Positions 12,245 to 27,500 of a stretch of 64,000 nt of DNA are shown in pieces. Within the stretch, counting starts at the first letter, position 1; every line of letters begins with the position of its first letter. Origin of the DNA: Latrodectus hesperus (taxonomy: Eukaryota > Arthropoda > Arachnida > Araneae > Theridiidae); NCBI GenBank assembly GCA_037975125.1, contig CM075853.1:95164043-95228042 (forward strand), written 5' to 3'. A program made the translations under genes and the position numbers. The notes below the pieces were generated by a model. It saw nothing but the letters and a program-made list of their open reading frames with translations. It made no database searches and was not told the origin of the DNA.

Positions 12245-15200
12245 GTATGTTTTTTATTCTTCTAATTTATTTCAATTAATAATTCCTAAAATTAATTATT
12301 TATAGGTAATCTCAATTTTAAATTGCCTGGTAAACTTTTTTTAATATAACTAAATTTTTTAGGAAGAAATTAAAATTGACTAAATAAAAACTTGTTTTAG
12401 AATTTAACAGGTTTATTCATGTTCTGTGAAAATTAAAAATTAAATAAAATAAAAGGAAAAATTTATATATATACACACACACACCTTGCTTGCAAAAAAT
12501 GCCACACTTTAAAAGTATAGCAAAACTGAACTGAAATTTCCTGCAAATGGTTAATATTTCAGTCTGATTGCATGTATGAGTTGAGCTGCACCTTCTGAAC
12601 TGCTGTTACAGCTATATTAGTAAAAATTTTGACAATCACATTTATTGTTATCTGTTAGTGGTAAATGTTAAAAGACATAACTATATCTGTTTAAAAGAGG
12701 ATAGGATTTAAGCAAATTACAGAGTTGAAATGGGAAAGAACCATAACAGTTGATGAATTATTTTTCTATCATCCAATAGCAACTTGTGTACCATGCAACA
12801 GCTGCACAATGATATGAGTTTGACAGCAGTGGATAGATAAAAACCAAACAACTTGGAAATCTTGGAGTGGATATTAACTTAAATCGATGTGTAATTTAGA
12901 CACCTGGTACCTGGTTTATATAGTGTTGATGGAACATAAAGCTATCAGGGTAGTTGACGGCAAATTTCTTCCCTGCTGTAGGTATATTATTGTTGAAAAA
13001 CATTACATTAATTTATACTGCTCTGTAGACTGTTTGAAGGAATTACTTTATGCAAAATTTTCCCGTAGTATAGCAATGACACCTGTAACTGCATTTGTCT
13101 CGTGAACATAAAGACAACCATGCTTATTGGCAACAAGTTTTTTTCTGATAAATATTGCTTTAATTTGTGGTACCACAATGGTTGCATTTATGTAAAACTC
13201 TGTACTACTAACTTAACTTTCAAAAGTGCATCATTCAATGTCATAATGGATGAATAGTTTGAATCTTGGTCTGAGTTGTAATAACATATCTTGGGACGAA
13301 CTTAGCTGCTATAAATTGTAGATAATCTTAACTGCATCATATACATCAGTGTAGGACAAGAATTTGAAAGCATTTCTTTTCTTCAAGACAGTCCTAGAGT
13401 TTTCTTTCAATAGGATATACCAATGCTCATTTGCAAAGAATATTCTAATCTTTTCAGTAATATTTGTTAAGCTTTTCTCTTGCATGTTTTTTGCCAGGAT
13501 ATTGCCTATTGAATACATGTAAGGTTTCATTGGTCAGTGTATCTCTTATAACTCTTTTCCTGCTTATAACTTTCTTATAACAGGCGAATTTTAGATACAC
13601 ACACAAATAGTATGGAATGCTTTTCCTCGCATATGCATTCAAATTCTGTTTCACTCTATGCCATGCCATTTTTTTTTTTTTTTTTTTTTTAGTTTGGGAA
13701 AAAAATATATATATGCACCAAGGTATATCACACATGGCCCAAAGGTAGGAGAAAGATATGACAACAAAGATAATTTAAAGATAAAACATGAGATGAAAAA
13801 GAGAGAAAGGAGAAAACCATAAACAAAAGAAAAAAAGAAACTTAAATTACTGAATGGATAAACTTTTAAAAAAGTGCAAAAGTCTTTCTTCCCTAGGTCC
13901 AACAATATTGGAGGCCATTTATTTTTCGAATCTTTGCAAAGCTCTCCCTTTCTTATGAAACAAATACACATTAATGAAAAATGTGAGTGGGGCTGTCAAT
14001 TCCTGATTGCAGGTCACATCATTGTTTTTGTTATTGAAACAATGGGGAAGAATTGAGTGATTTTAAAGTCAACTAATGGTTCTTATTTCTACTGACTTAT
14101 AATTGGGAAAGACATTTAGTTGACTTATAATTGGGAGAGGAAATTAAACTTGAGTTCCTTTCTGTGACAATATTATTTTGAGCTATGGATTTAAAAAAAG
14201 ACTTAAGAAGATTAGTATTGAGTTTAAGTGATAGAGAGATTTGGTCAGGAAGTCAGCTTTTTCATTGTCATGCATACCATTGTGACACATAATATGTAAG
14301 AAACAGAAGAATATGTACTTAACTTTGCACATATTAATAGAAATCTGAATTAAAAAGTTAGTTTTTCATAGCTTGATACATCTCACAAAGTTAGGAGAGA
14401 TGACATCAAGGCACTTTCTTTAAAGGTTTTTCTATGGCATCTTTAACAGGAACTTTAATACAGAGTAATTCTGCTTTGAAGATAGAACAATGATCATTAA
14501 TACAGTACCTCTGATGACTCACTTCAAAACTATTTTGAAAGAATATGTAGATAAGACCTACTTTTTCATTAACCTAACTTCCATCTATTAAGTAAATAAA
14601 ATTATGATCTTCCCCTTAATGTTATCTAATGCATTAAGAGGAGCAAGAAATCTTGTCAATGGATGGAGTTGGGAAGAATAATTTAAGCCACCCTTTGTGA
14701 CATGGTTAGAAAAAGTGTCTTGAGCATAATGAAAAGCTTCATTTTGGTGAAGAATCACAACATCAAGAGAAAGAAAATTTGAAAAAAATGGAGAGATTAT
14801 CACAACTGATTGTTCTCAGTGCTCAAGAGCTATCTTCTTTATATTTTCCTGATAAGTTTTTTGTTAATTTTTTTCTTCAAACTGTCACCCCAAATTCAAG
14901 ACACGTAAAGAATAGCAGGAACAATATCTTGCCTATGAATCAATTTTCGAATTTTATACTGTGACTGCTTAAGACATTTGTAAGAATGTTAGTTTTAGAT
15001 AAAAGTTTTTTCAAATGTATCTTTAAATGAAGTTTATTATTGACAACTACACCAAGATACTTAATGTGATTGGCTTCCAGAGATTGATAACTCATAACAA
15101 GATTGATAGTTGCAACTGTGTTAACTTTTTTGTAAATCTTCATTATTTTGCATTCCATGATTCAATTCCAGCTTTTATTGTTATGCTTAATAATGTACAA

Positions 15201-18200
15201 ATCAAAAATATCTTGAGCAATACTGCATAAGTCGAGAAAATTGCTAAGAATTATGAGTAAGTCATCTGTGAAAGCAATTTTCTAGCATTTAAATGTATTA
15301 AATTTTTTGCAGTAAATCATTCATTAAGTTCCAAAGAAATGGTCTAGCTTTGTAGACATCTTTTTGGATGTTAATGACTTTCAACTTATGGCCAAAAGTA
15401 AGAACAGCTGTTCTGTTATTCAAGAAACTGCAGAAGAGAATATTTGATGGAGTATTAGTTTTCTTCTCTTTAAGAAAATGACAGAGGCCCACCACACATT
15501 ATCAAATGGTCCTTTAATGTCCAATGAAAGGAGAATAGAAAAAATTTTCTTTCTCTCTTTCTTGACAATGTAACCAGGTCATTTAAGTGCATCCTCAGTT
15601 GATCTCTGCTGTATAACCTTATTGATCTTTACTAATAAGACTGATTATTAAGATGCCATCATAGTTTGCTTATAAGAATTTTTGAGCTATTTTCCAATGC
15701 AAGATAATAAGTTAATATGTTTAATATTCTTTTTTTTTTCCAAAGAACAGAGAAAGAAAATTTTAAGCATAAATTGAACACAGCAGGTAGAACAGAAAGT
15801 TATTGTGAAAGTAATTAATCATTTCATTGGAAATGGAAGCTAAACCAGGAAATTTTTTGTGGGCAAACCAAGAATAACAGCATTAACCTCATTGACAGTG
15901 AAAGGCAATTTCGATTATCATCTGTCCAGAATAAGCCTTGTTGGATTACTCAAATATTTTGTTAAAAAAATATCTTTAAAAAGTTGTAATCTGGGGAAAA
16001 AATTTAAGATAGTACAATGAGATTCTTCAAAAAAAGAAGTGAAGTGACCAGAAGAGGTTTGAATGCCAGAAATTTCAACATTTTTACTATTTCTTCATGC
16101 TTTTATAAATCTTCCATACATTTTTTGGGTATCAAAAAGAAAATCTTTCTAGGAATTTAATTTTGAAATATTAGTCAAGTCCTTATAAGCTTCTTTTATA
16201 TAGAAGTAATTGGTTTTCAGAATCTCCTTAACAATCATGTCCTTGACTTTCTAAAAGTGACGTCTTGTAGCATTCTATTTTTTATGCACACTTTTTCAGA
16301 TGTCCTCCAAGGAACATTTCTATTATCATAATGTTTAAAAGGAATAGCTATATTTCTGGCAGAAATTGTGTTATTTTGAAGCTCAGAATTTACAAGTAGA
16401 AAATTGATTTTCATTCACAAAGTTACAATTATTAATGCCCTTACAACATTTAAACTGAAAAAGAAACCAATTTGCCTTCTGGAGTTAAAGAATTGTTGTC
16501 TGTTTTGGTTTAAAAAAATTTTAGTGCTATCGGACAAGGCAATTTCAAAATAAATCATCATATGATCAGAAAGCAAGTTGTTGTCAAGAATAGACCAGGA
16601 GATGGTGTCTTGCAATGAAATGCTCCTAATGACATTAACATCAATGTAGCTAGATCCTTGAGTTGAACAGATGGTAGGACCAAAATCTTCATTAGTTTCA
16701 AAGAGTTGCTTGCTGCTGGATAAATCACATTGCTTATCTCCTTTAACATCTGAATTAAGACTAAGCCAAACATTGCTATTAGAGTCTGTTCCCCAAATAA
16801 GTAATATGATAATAATTAGTACAACAGAAAAGAATAATTTTTTTGGTGAATCAGCATCTATATTTTTGTATTGCTCAAAGTAACAAAAAAAGCTGAATAG
16901 AACCTTAGCATTTGTAATGATTTTAACTGAGACCATATTATAATCAGAATAATTATAATAAGCAAAAATAGAAATGATATTTGACTGATGATTTTATAAC
17001 ATCTGATTAGGAATCAAAGAATGCTTTGTAATGACTAAGAAATCCTGGACGATTCCCTTTTTAACAGTATTTAAAGTGTGGTTCTTGAATCAATGCAATC
17101 AATATTATCAGTTTCCATATTGAGAATGAATTGCTGTGTAGTATTTTTAGACTTATGTAGACTTAATTTAATGAAATGCAAAAGAGAATGTGAACTATTA
17201 CTCATCAATACGAGAAATTGATAGTTTTCCATGAAAATTTCCCTTGGACAGTACCTGGCAAAGGGTTTATAATGAATATTAACTTTTCTAAAGGATTTTA
17301 AGTTTTATTATTGAATCTAGCAGAATTAACACAAACTTGATGATTTTTGCTCGCTCAAACAATTTGAGCTTTTATGCTCATCTGAGCAAGTAAAAAAAGC
17401 AAGCTGGTTTTTACAATCAACAGCTGTATGGTTATAATCCAAACATTTGAAATTTTTATATATAATTACCAAATCATACTTTACTCATAGACCAGTCAAA
17501 TCTGAGCAATCCTAATCTTAAAATTTGTTTACAAAAATTTTAAAATAATAATTATAAGTCTTGAATCTTCAAATCTCTATACCATAAAGCAAATTTCAGA
17601 CTCTGCAAGTTCTTTCGCAGATATTGAAATGTCAAAATTTTGCTCTTAAATAAAACCTTGATGCAAGAAACCACATCCTAGAAGACTCTACAAATCTTGG
17701 CATTTACATATGACATAGCTTTGATTGGTAGATCCAAAAAATTTGTCACAGAGGCCTTCAATCTATTAGAAATTGATGCTGGTAAATTAGGTCTAAAAAT
17801 AAATGAAGATAAAACAAAATTCATGGAGTCTTCACACAATACACATATTCCTCAGCAATTTAACATGAAAAATTACACCTTTCAAACAGTGTCATATTTC
17901 AAATATCTTAACTATAATTACAATTATATAACAATGATTTGACTGTAGAGATGAACAACAAGCTCACCATATCAAATAAATGCTATCATGACCTCAAAAA
18001 CCAACTAAGATATCAATTTATGAGTTTAAAAACAAAAATTAACATTTATAAAACACTAATTCAACCAATCCACCTAGTTTAATTTGTCTATTTTCTTTTC
18101 CTTACTCTAAAATATCAATTTGTCTCCAAAACAGTATGATATTATCTAGGCTTCGTAAAGAGTTTGTATATTGAGTTACTAAAATCAAGAGTTACAAAAT

Positions 18201-21200
18201 CAGAACTAACAAAGATATTATTTTATAATAGTTGCTTGTATGCCTTAAAATTGTTTAATAAATTATGATTTAATTTTTTACTTGAATTTTAATTTTGAAA
18301 TGCTTCATTAATATGACACCTTTTTAATATGAATTTTTGATAATGCAAGTGTATTCTTCTTTCAAGAGAGTCTGAAAAACATAAAATTACTGTAGAGACA
18401 TACTAGATGAGAAAGAAGAGGTATTGTACATGTTAGAAAAAATAATTGTTTTTACAAAAGAAAAATGTAAATAATATTTGCAATTAATTGGTATGTTAGT
18501 TTTTTTTTTTTTTTTTTTTATTGAAAGATACCAAATACACTTTATAGTTTTCATATTTGTTTATTCCTTTGATTATTATTTGAAGATTTAAATATATACA
18601 TGATACTTTTATCTTTAATGTGAACTTTTTTAAATCTGCAGTCCTTGAAAAAAAAGTTTTTTCCCAATATTTTATTCATTTTTTTTAATATTTTAATTGC
18701 TTTTATAATTTCAAATACAAATAATATTCTTAATGTAGTTAAAAGTTTCTCATTGTTTGCCTTGACTAGACTCAGCAACATTTTACTTTGGATTCCAATT
18801 ACTGAAACTTTATATAATAGTTTTACTGTCATTATTAAATATTCAAATTTTGTGTAATTAGATGTGACATTTTGTATTTATGAATAATGTATTGTAATAT
18901 TGCATTTAAGATTTCCTTGATCCATTTCAATTTCTCCATTTATAAGTTCAAAATAAAAATCTCATTTTATTCCAAATTTCTGTCAGTTATGATGATCATA
19001 TTGCTCTTAGTTTTGGATATCCATTAATAAATTTTTCATATTAATTTTGATATTATCTCTCTTTTAGTCTTAATGATATTAAAATATTAAACATCATATT
19101 TATATTAACAAAAATGTGAGTTTGTGTATATATGTATATATATATATTGTGTGTATGGTGATACATATTGTGGTATATGGTTATATTATTAAGCATATTA
19201 AAATAATGAGAAAAAATATGTATTTAAAAATTATATAACTTGATACTATGTACATAATTTTCTTTAATAAAAATACTTATTTTACTTTAAGGCTCTAACT
19301 ATTTAGATGGAGTACCTGTTAAAATATCTGGCAAATTTTTACCTCCAAAGAATGTGAAACTTCCATTTAATTTGGATATTATTCTTAACACAGAAGTTTT
19401 GGAAGATGTGGTAAGCTTTAAAAATAATAAAAATATCCCAATTTTAAAATATTAATTTGAATATTTGAAATAATATTTCTACTTGAAATTGTAAAGTCAT
19501 TTTACTATTGTATCAATTATAAGCTATTCTCCTATAACATAGTAGATAAATTCCTAGAAAATATCGTGTGAAAAACAATGTTATACAAGATTCAGCTCCA
19601 ATGCATAAAATTTTGTTGTGTTCTTGAAACTTAAGGAAAACATTCTTTTAATTCCATGTAAGTTTAAGTACGTATAACACAACAAAAATGTCCATAAACA
19701 ATGCATTTATTTTCTGTTACCTTAATTTAATAATTATTTTTTCTCATTACTATTTAGTGCAATCAATTTTTTTTTTGTTAACTGATATTAATTTTATTTT
19801 CTACAACTTTTTTACTAATTTTTTTACATGTTATATTTATTCTATGAAATATGTAAATTTTGTTTGCTAACTGGCTTTTACATTATTGTTGGTTTCACAG
19901 CATAATTTTGCAGCTTGTGGTTTAATTTTTATTTACACCCACTGGAAGTATCTGCATTAGAAAAAGCTTAGACTTTACAATTTAACTATTAACTTGCTAA
20001 TTTTTATCAATAACTTTGTCCTTAAAATGGATTTGCTTCTATTTTAATATATCATTTTTATCAAATTCTCTTTAAAAACTTCCATATGTAAGATTTGACT
20101 GTTTTAAACAAATATATTAAAAAATATCTTATCTATTTAACCAATACATTGATATCCTAGGAGACAATACAGATTTGGCACAATTCCAATTTTTGTACCT
20201 AAGGCCAACCTTACTTTTTGCCAACCTAAATGATGTTACTTTGCGCAATACTCAATTTTCCAACATTGAGTCACCTCGAATTTAGATTTCACACTACAGA
20301 AATATTACAAAGCTAAACACTAGAAGTTTAATTTTACAAATTTCTCATAATTTGCATGTTTTAAAACAAATATAAAATAATTCTAAAAATCAGTATTACT
20401 ATTCCTATTCAGTCAATAAAATATAATCAATTTTTATTATTTTCTTTTACTTAGTTAAAAGTATGCAAGCACTTTAAAAATACTATATATATAACTCTAA
20501 ACACTGTATGTAATCATTCCAAACAGGTAATAACAACTATGGTGTAAATCTAAATCAATAACATAAATAATATACGTTTTTATTCAAATTTGGATCTTAA
20601 CTAACAAAGCAGTGATGCCCACCTTTAAGACACACAATCTAGCTAAGGAGGCAACCAGGCTATGAAGTTGTATCAATAACATATATTTTAAAGAAAATTC
20701 AGATTTTTATTAACTGAGCATTGGCACCTGCCCTTAAAATTCATTAGTAAAAACACAACCTAACATGGGAGACAACTGGGCAATAAAGCTAAAAAACTAA
20801 AAAATCATATTTTTATTAAAACTCAATTTTAACAAGGATTATAATTTCAACAAACCTGAATGTATGTTTTAAATATTTCTATACTATACTTTATAAATTA
20901 CATAAATTATTACATGCAACAGCAATTTTAATCGAACAAATTATAAACTAAAATTCCTAACCTAATCATCTCTTGTAGAATTTTAAAAAAATGCAAAATT
21001 AATTTATCATTCATATCTTTCATTAACTAAACACAAATGCAAAAATTCAAATTTTTGAATTTTATTTACTTTATGAAAATAAAAACTTCAATTTTCTGTA
21101 TCATGACTTTAAATGCACATGTTTCCAACATAAATGTAAAAAACAAAATACAGCAAAGGCTTCACATGTTATTATAACTCTAAGCAAATTTTGTGCATGT

Positions 21201-24200
21201 ACATATCAGGATAGGTGATAAAATTGGAGATTATATCATAAACTTCAAGAATCCATTGCGACTCAGTGATCCACAAATTTGGCACGTGTACAGGTTTCTA
21301 GGACTTGATTCAATGGTTGAAGCATCAAAATAGTGTTAAATGGTAAAAACATTATTTTGACTTTAACGCTTAAAACTTGTGTAGTTAAAAAGTTCCTCTA
21401 TTAAATTATAATGAGTAAAGCGAGAATACAGTTTTACTGAGTAATATATAATTTATTTATTTTATCTAAAGTTGCAATAGTGTTATTGTTTTCCATCATT
21501 ATTTTAAACTTTTGAAGTAAAATGTTTGAAAGGTTTTGCAATTTTCTTATCACCTTAAAGAGAAACTGTGCTATGCAAAGATTTCAACATTTCATCTTAT
21601 GTTAGAGCAAAACATTGTATGTTGTTCTATATAAGAAATGATATATTATAATATTTAATTATTTACACTGTCAAACTTACATTGTTTATAAAAGTTGTAA
21701 GTTAATATTGCAAAATAAAATTCCATGTAAGAGAAAAAATTATGTTTAAATTATAATGATGCACATAATTTTTCTGATAATTTTGTCCTGTGGTATTCAA
21801 ATTTTCAAAGTTTTTGTAAAATAATTCACTAAATTTGAGTTGTACTATAATTTATAAAATAAAAAATCCCTTAAGTTTGAAATGTAATTGACTTGTTACA
21901 AATAAAATTGCTAATAATTTTATTTTTTTCATTTTTAATTACAAGGTTACAAAAGGGGAAAGGAAGTTTATTATATTTACAACTTCTTTGATTTCATAAT
22001 CTATTTGTAACATTATTTATTATCTTTAAATTTACAAGAATATAAATGATTATTTCAACTCTCTATCTCTAAATTCAGTTTTTTAAAGGGTGTAATGGTT
22101 TTAAATTATGAGAAATTTTATTAACTATATATTTTTATCAGTTTGAAAGATTGCTTAGATAATATAAAAAAAAATAATTTCCTCATTTTAATTTATTATA
22201 AAAGCATCTTTTGACAATGAAATGTAAAATTAATGTTTATATACTTAATTTTAATTATGGATTTTGAAAAATCTTTACATTGTTGCTTGTGTTTTACATA
22301 TCCGACACGTCAGATCAGCTCCAGAAGCTAGTTGACCATCAAAAATTATTATTATAAATATTTTGATGAAAAAAAATTGGTTTTATTAATCTCTATTAAG
22401 CTAAATATAATTACTTTGACATTTAAAATTAATCCCTATCCAAAAAAAATTTTAATTGAAAATTTAAATGCATTGAATATAAAGATGTAATGAATAGCTA
22501 TTAACTGATATTCAATATTTTTTAGCAGTTTCGCTAAATATTTAATTAGGGGAAATTAGAAAACGTACTCAGTACAATCATTGGACTTTGTTTTCAGAAA
22601 GACTTCAGTTTAAAAAAAATATGTGTATATTTAACATCTATTTGTTCCAAAATAAATCTGCAATAATTCTTTAAAAATTTTATCAAAAGCTGTACTGTTG
22701 ATAAAAACAAATTTGTTTAAATAATTACGTAATGTTATACCCATATTTAAAAATAGTTTTGTTAATTAAACTTGTTTGAATTATTAGCTGTATAATGAAT
22801 ATTTAATGTGATCTTGTTTCTCTTTAAATATCTGAAGGAAAACATAATATAAAGAAAATACAAAAAATTTAATAATTATGTTTAATTATTTCATTAATTT
22901 ATTCAAGTACAAATATTACATAAATATGATTAAATAAAAGAAATGTTAAATTAAAAACTTATTTCAGTAAAACTTGTATTATCAACATTTTATTCCATGC
23001 AGTATGAGATTATTGAGAATATAAAAGTTATTCATTAATGGAAATCCCCCCCGATGTTTTTACAGAATAAAATTTTCATTCTTCTCTTTATCTTAGAAAA
23101 GTACTTTTCATGTACAGAAAAATAATATTTTTCAGTTATAAAATTTCTCATTGATATTTACTTATTAACTGAATAAGTACTCATCACATAAGTATCTCAT
23201 CCCAATAAACTGGACAATTAGCAGCCAACTAGGAAGAGCCCATCAACATTTTTATGACTAAAAGCAGCTTGTAATGAAAATCAATGTTTTAACTTTTCTC
23301 ATTTAACACAGCAACGATAAGATTTTGTGCAAAGCAGAAACTACTTCCTTTTTCTTCCTCCTTAACAGGTAGATTTATGATTCTTAAGGATTCAAACCTC
23401 ACTCTTTAAAGTCTTTTTTTTTTTGAGAACTTTTTCCCAATACTTAGTTACTAGGCTTTACTCCTTTCAACACTACCAAGAGCAGAATTGATGGCACTTT
23501 TATATTGAGTAGCACCAAGTGGTCATGCCATTATTACCGCAAAAGAGAGTATTTAAAAGCAGGGACTAATATGAGACTTATCCAGCCACTCTCAAAAATA
23601 TAACTTCACATGGAGGAAATTGCAACCACAACATTTGTCTTTTGCGCTCCAGCCTCCATTAGTGGGTTAGGATTCCATTTGACTACACTTCTGATAATGA
23701 GAATAACAGTAACCAATTAGAGGCCTCTCTTTGAAAACTAAATTTGAGAGATTAAAATTGTTATTAAATATATTTTTTATTTATTATTTTAAAGTAAAAT
23801 ATAATTTATAAATGATGCACTGGCGCATTAACTAAATCCATACTTTAATTAAAATCTTCTTATTTATCAAATGTCAAAAGCAAAGTAAATACTTTTATTT
23901 TTGTAAATTTTGTTTATTCATAATTACACACCTATATATTGTCCATTACGTGTCAAACATAAGACAAATTATGGTCAGTATTTAAAAAGTTTTTAAATAA
24001 ATGTAATATTAAAAAATAAAATTAATGTAAAAAGTATTAAAAATTTATAAATTAATTTTAAGTTTTTGCAAATCAAGCTTTTAAGTACAGGTTTTCTTAA
24101 TTAGAGAAAAAACTTAAGTTTTTCTTTTTAAAGTATCCTAATTTTTTATATTAAATTTTCTGCTTTTATAAATTTATTTAAAAATTTCTAGATCAAACAT

Positions 24201-24453
24201 TTATTGCAGTATATTATACATTATATGCAATATCTGCGTTTATTACAATATATTGTAATGTTTTTTATCATTTCAACCTTTTATACATATATTTGTAGGC
24301 CCAAATATGTCTATAACTATAAAGATATTAAATCTGACAAATTTATTTCAATTCTTGCTATACAAAAGAATTGGAAAAATTATTTGTCAATTTATTCTCT
24401 GTAAAATTATTTTCATTGTTAAACAAATAAATCCACTACATTACAAATGAATG

Positions 24454-24525
<72 letters not shown>

Positions 24526-27500
24526 TCACAAAAATGATGGATAGCATTTCATTACAATAGTGGAAACTAAAACTTATTATCCACTTTAACGAATATGGAT
24601 TTAAAAATAGGAAACTGCCCTATTCTTATTATTCAAGAACAATGAAGATTAAACCTCAATTAATCCACTCTGAAGAATTCAGTTTAACCAGTGGGCTATA
24701 ATGAATGTTTTATAAGAAAAATTTACGAACCTAATCTTATTTCAGTTTCTTGTAAAATAGTTTAAATGCATATATAATTACTGTAAAAATTTCCTTCTAA
24801 TTCTTTCAATTTTTTCAGTATGAATTTACTTTAGAGAAAACTGTAATAGAAAATCATTCAAGGCATCTTTTACGATTAACACAACCACGAAACAATGTTC
24901 AAAGTGCATCAGGAATATCAGAAACAAGCATTGAGAATGATGATTCAAATCAGGCAGAACATGTGCCCATTACTCAGTCAAATAGTCAGACAATGTTACC
25001 TTGGCAATCAAATACCATTCTGCTGCCAAAAACCCAGCAGGTTCAGGAGAAAGTTTCTTCAGAAGTCTCTGAGAATAAACATGTAAAAATTAATTTATCA
25101 GACTTTGAAAATGATACTTCTAGTCCTTTTGATTACATGGAGCTGCAAACTATAAATGACCTTGAGGAACTCAGCAGTGTCTTTCAGGGTATTAATAACA
25201 ATAACTCTCAAGAAGAATCAACATGTGTGTCAAATGGCCCTGATATGCATGCAAATGTTTCAAAATCAAAAAGTTTCCCTTTTCCTACTAGTTCCAAGGA
25301 CATAGAAACACATCAAGATAAAACTCCTAGTCGAGAGTTTGGCCGTGGCTCACTTCCTACCTCCTCTTATGCTATTCCACAAATGATCTCCAATACTACT
25401 CCCGTGAAGCAAGTGGGAGATTTTCCCAGTGATACTTATTTGAAGCTTTCCCAAGTGCCTTACATCTCATCAAATGCAGGTGCATGTTCAAGGCCAGTGA
25501 TAGCAAGAGTTCCCACTCTTCTGCGAAGTAGCAAAAGTTTTTCTGATATCTCCAATCTCGGTCAAGTGGAAAATGCTTGTTTTGAAAGCCAGAGGTCTCG
25601 AACTCCACCTTCTACTTTGTCTTATTCTACAGTGAGTATGAAGATTAATTTTTTTCATTATTTTCTTTATGTGTTTTTAAAATCATACTGTACTAATTTG
25701 TAAAAAAGAAATAAAGCTTAAATAATATTTCATCTTTGCTTTAAGATATCAGGGTGAAAATCTTGACCTACATATTTTAATTTAACATTTGCCTTTCAAA
25801 TTATTGTTTTTAAAATATATCAAATTAATTTTATGAATTTTATGTTAATTCATAAACTCCTTCATCCTTTTCTGTGTAATTTGTCACCCTACAATTTTAG
25901 GAAATATTTTTGAAATTCAAAATTTGAGACTGCATAGTTATGTTGCTATCATATGTCTTTGATTTAGTGGAAATTAATTTTGTTGCCTTTTCAATCAAAT
26001 CTTGTCATTAATGATAAAACAGGTTTAACTACTATCAAAATTGCTTTTATTATGAGCTTTAAAAAAGTTTTGGTGGAACACAAAATTCCTAAGAAAAACA
26101 AAAATTTAAATATTTCTGCTGAAAAATGTGTGACAAATCATCCAGTTCATGTATAATGGTGTTTGTTTAGTAATATGAATTAAAAAATTTTAATGTAATA
26201 AAAAGTTGGTAATGGTTTATAAAGGGCATTAACTTGTATTATTCATAGTTGGTAAATTCATAACAAACTGTAAAAGTTATTAAAAGAATAACATTTTTCA
26301 AATTAATTAAGTTATTTTTCATACCTTACAAAAGAGTTGTATAGTGAACAAAACAGGAAAGTTATCAATGCAATCTAAAAAATTTATTGGACATATTTGA
26401 TCTCTAGAAATTCAATTGTTCTCCCTGAAAAATGAAAATCAAACTGATTAATGTTCATTTTTCAGTTTCTGTATTTTAAAATTTTAATGTCTACCCCATA
26501 AAAGGAAAAGGAATTTAATTCTAATGAAATAACATGTTTCTCTTTAAGTCTTCTTTTCTTTATTTTTCCTTATAATATGTATCATAAATTTTAAAAAAAT
26601 ATGTAACTAAAATTAACTGTATAAAATTTTAGTTACATGTGATTAAATTTTTTTATAATCATATATATGAAAGTTTCTTTACAATTGGAATAATACTTAT
26701 AACTTAATATTTCATGAAATTTAATGGTGAACTAGAGATGCTAAAGAATTAATGGTCTGCTCATCAGTTCAACAATACATGAGCTCTTTTCTCATATGAT
26801 TGTAAACATTTATTGTATTCATTCTCCCAAACTTCACACAGGGAAGTAATTTTGATAGAAAATACAGGTTTATGTGGGTACTTTATATTTACATTGATTC
26901 ATTAAATACATTGTATAGGGATGTATTGGGGGTAAATAGCCTTCTTGTATCACGAGAAAAAATTACTGCATGAGCTATTTCTTGGTCATGTAGTTTCTTT
27001 CTTTTATTAATCAGAATTGACTGCCCAAATTATGTTAATTTGAATGAAGCCTTTGAACTTTTTTGGTGTTTGAAGTCTAAATTTTTCCAACTAACCCATT
27101 ACCATCTATGCTTTGATGGAGGAAATTGGCTGCTGTATCAACAAAATGCAGTCACATTTATGCAAATTTTCAAAAAAAAGTAACCAGCAAAGCTGTCAAG
27201 ACTATTTATCTAATATGCTATTGCATGTTCTGTGAATTAATAAAAAAATCCATTTTTAATTTAAACCTGTGTTTTGAATCAAATTTTCTCTGTATGAATT
27301 TTGTAATAACCTTTAGTTTGTTGTCCATTTTGAACCCCTCTTCCCCATTGTTACTACTAAAAGTCATTTAAATCATTACTTCAAAAATGGTTGTGTAAAC
27401 CAACTATTCATGATGTTAAAATTATGCTTGTGTAATTTAAAGCTTCACATATTTTAGTAAATTTTCCTGGAAAAATATTAATATAAGCAATTAATTATAA

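Larger units (their letters stand above)
12245..19291 (+). other. UBAP1 intron 1
   Basis: About 7.0 kb. Besides the two LINE relics it holds a short TA/CA microsatellite (about 12463-12483) and a TA-rich tract near 19128-19150. No other coding-like sequence was supported. Confidence 0.75.

Noticed and set aside
13651..13971. 106-codon minus ORF with a lysine run
   Set aside because: 3' UTR and poly(A) tail of the antisense LINE relic translated.
20560..20800. Possible tandem duplication of about 115 bp in UBAP1 intron 2
   Set aside because: Similarity by eye is weak and gapped; mentioned in the intron entry but not strong enough as a feature.
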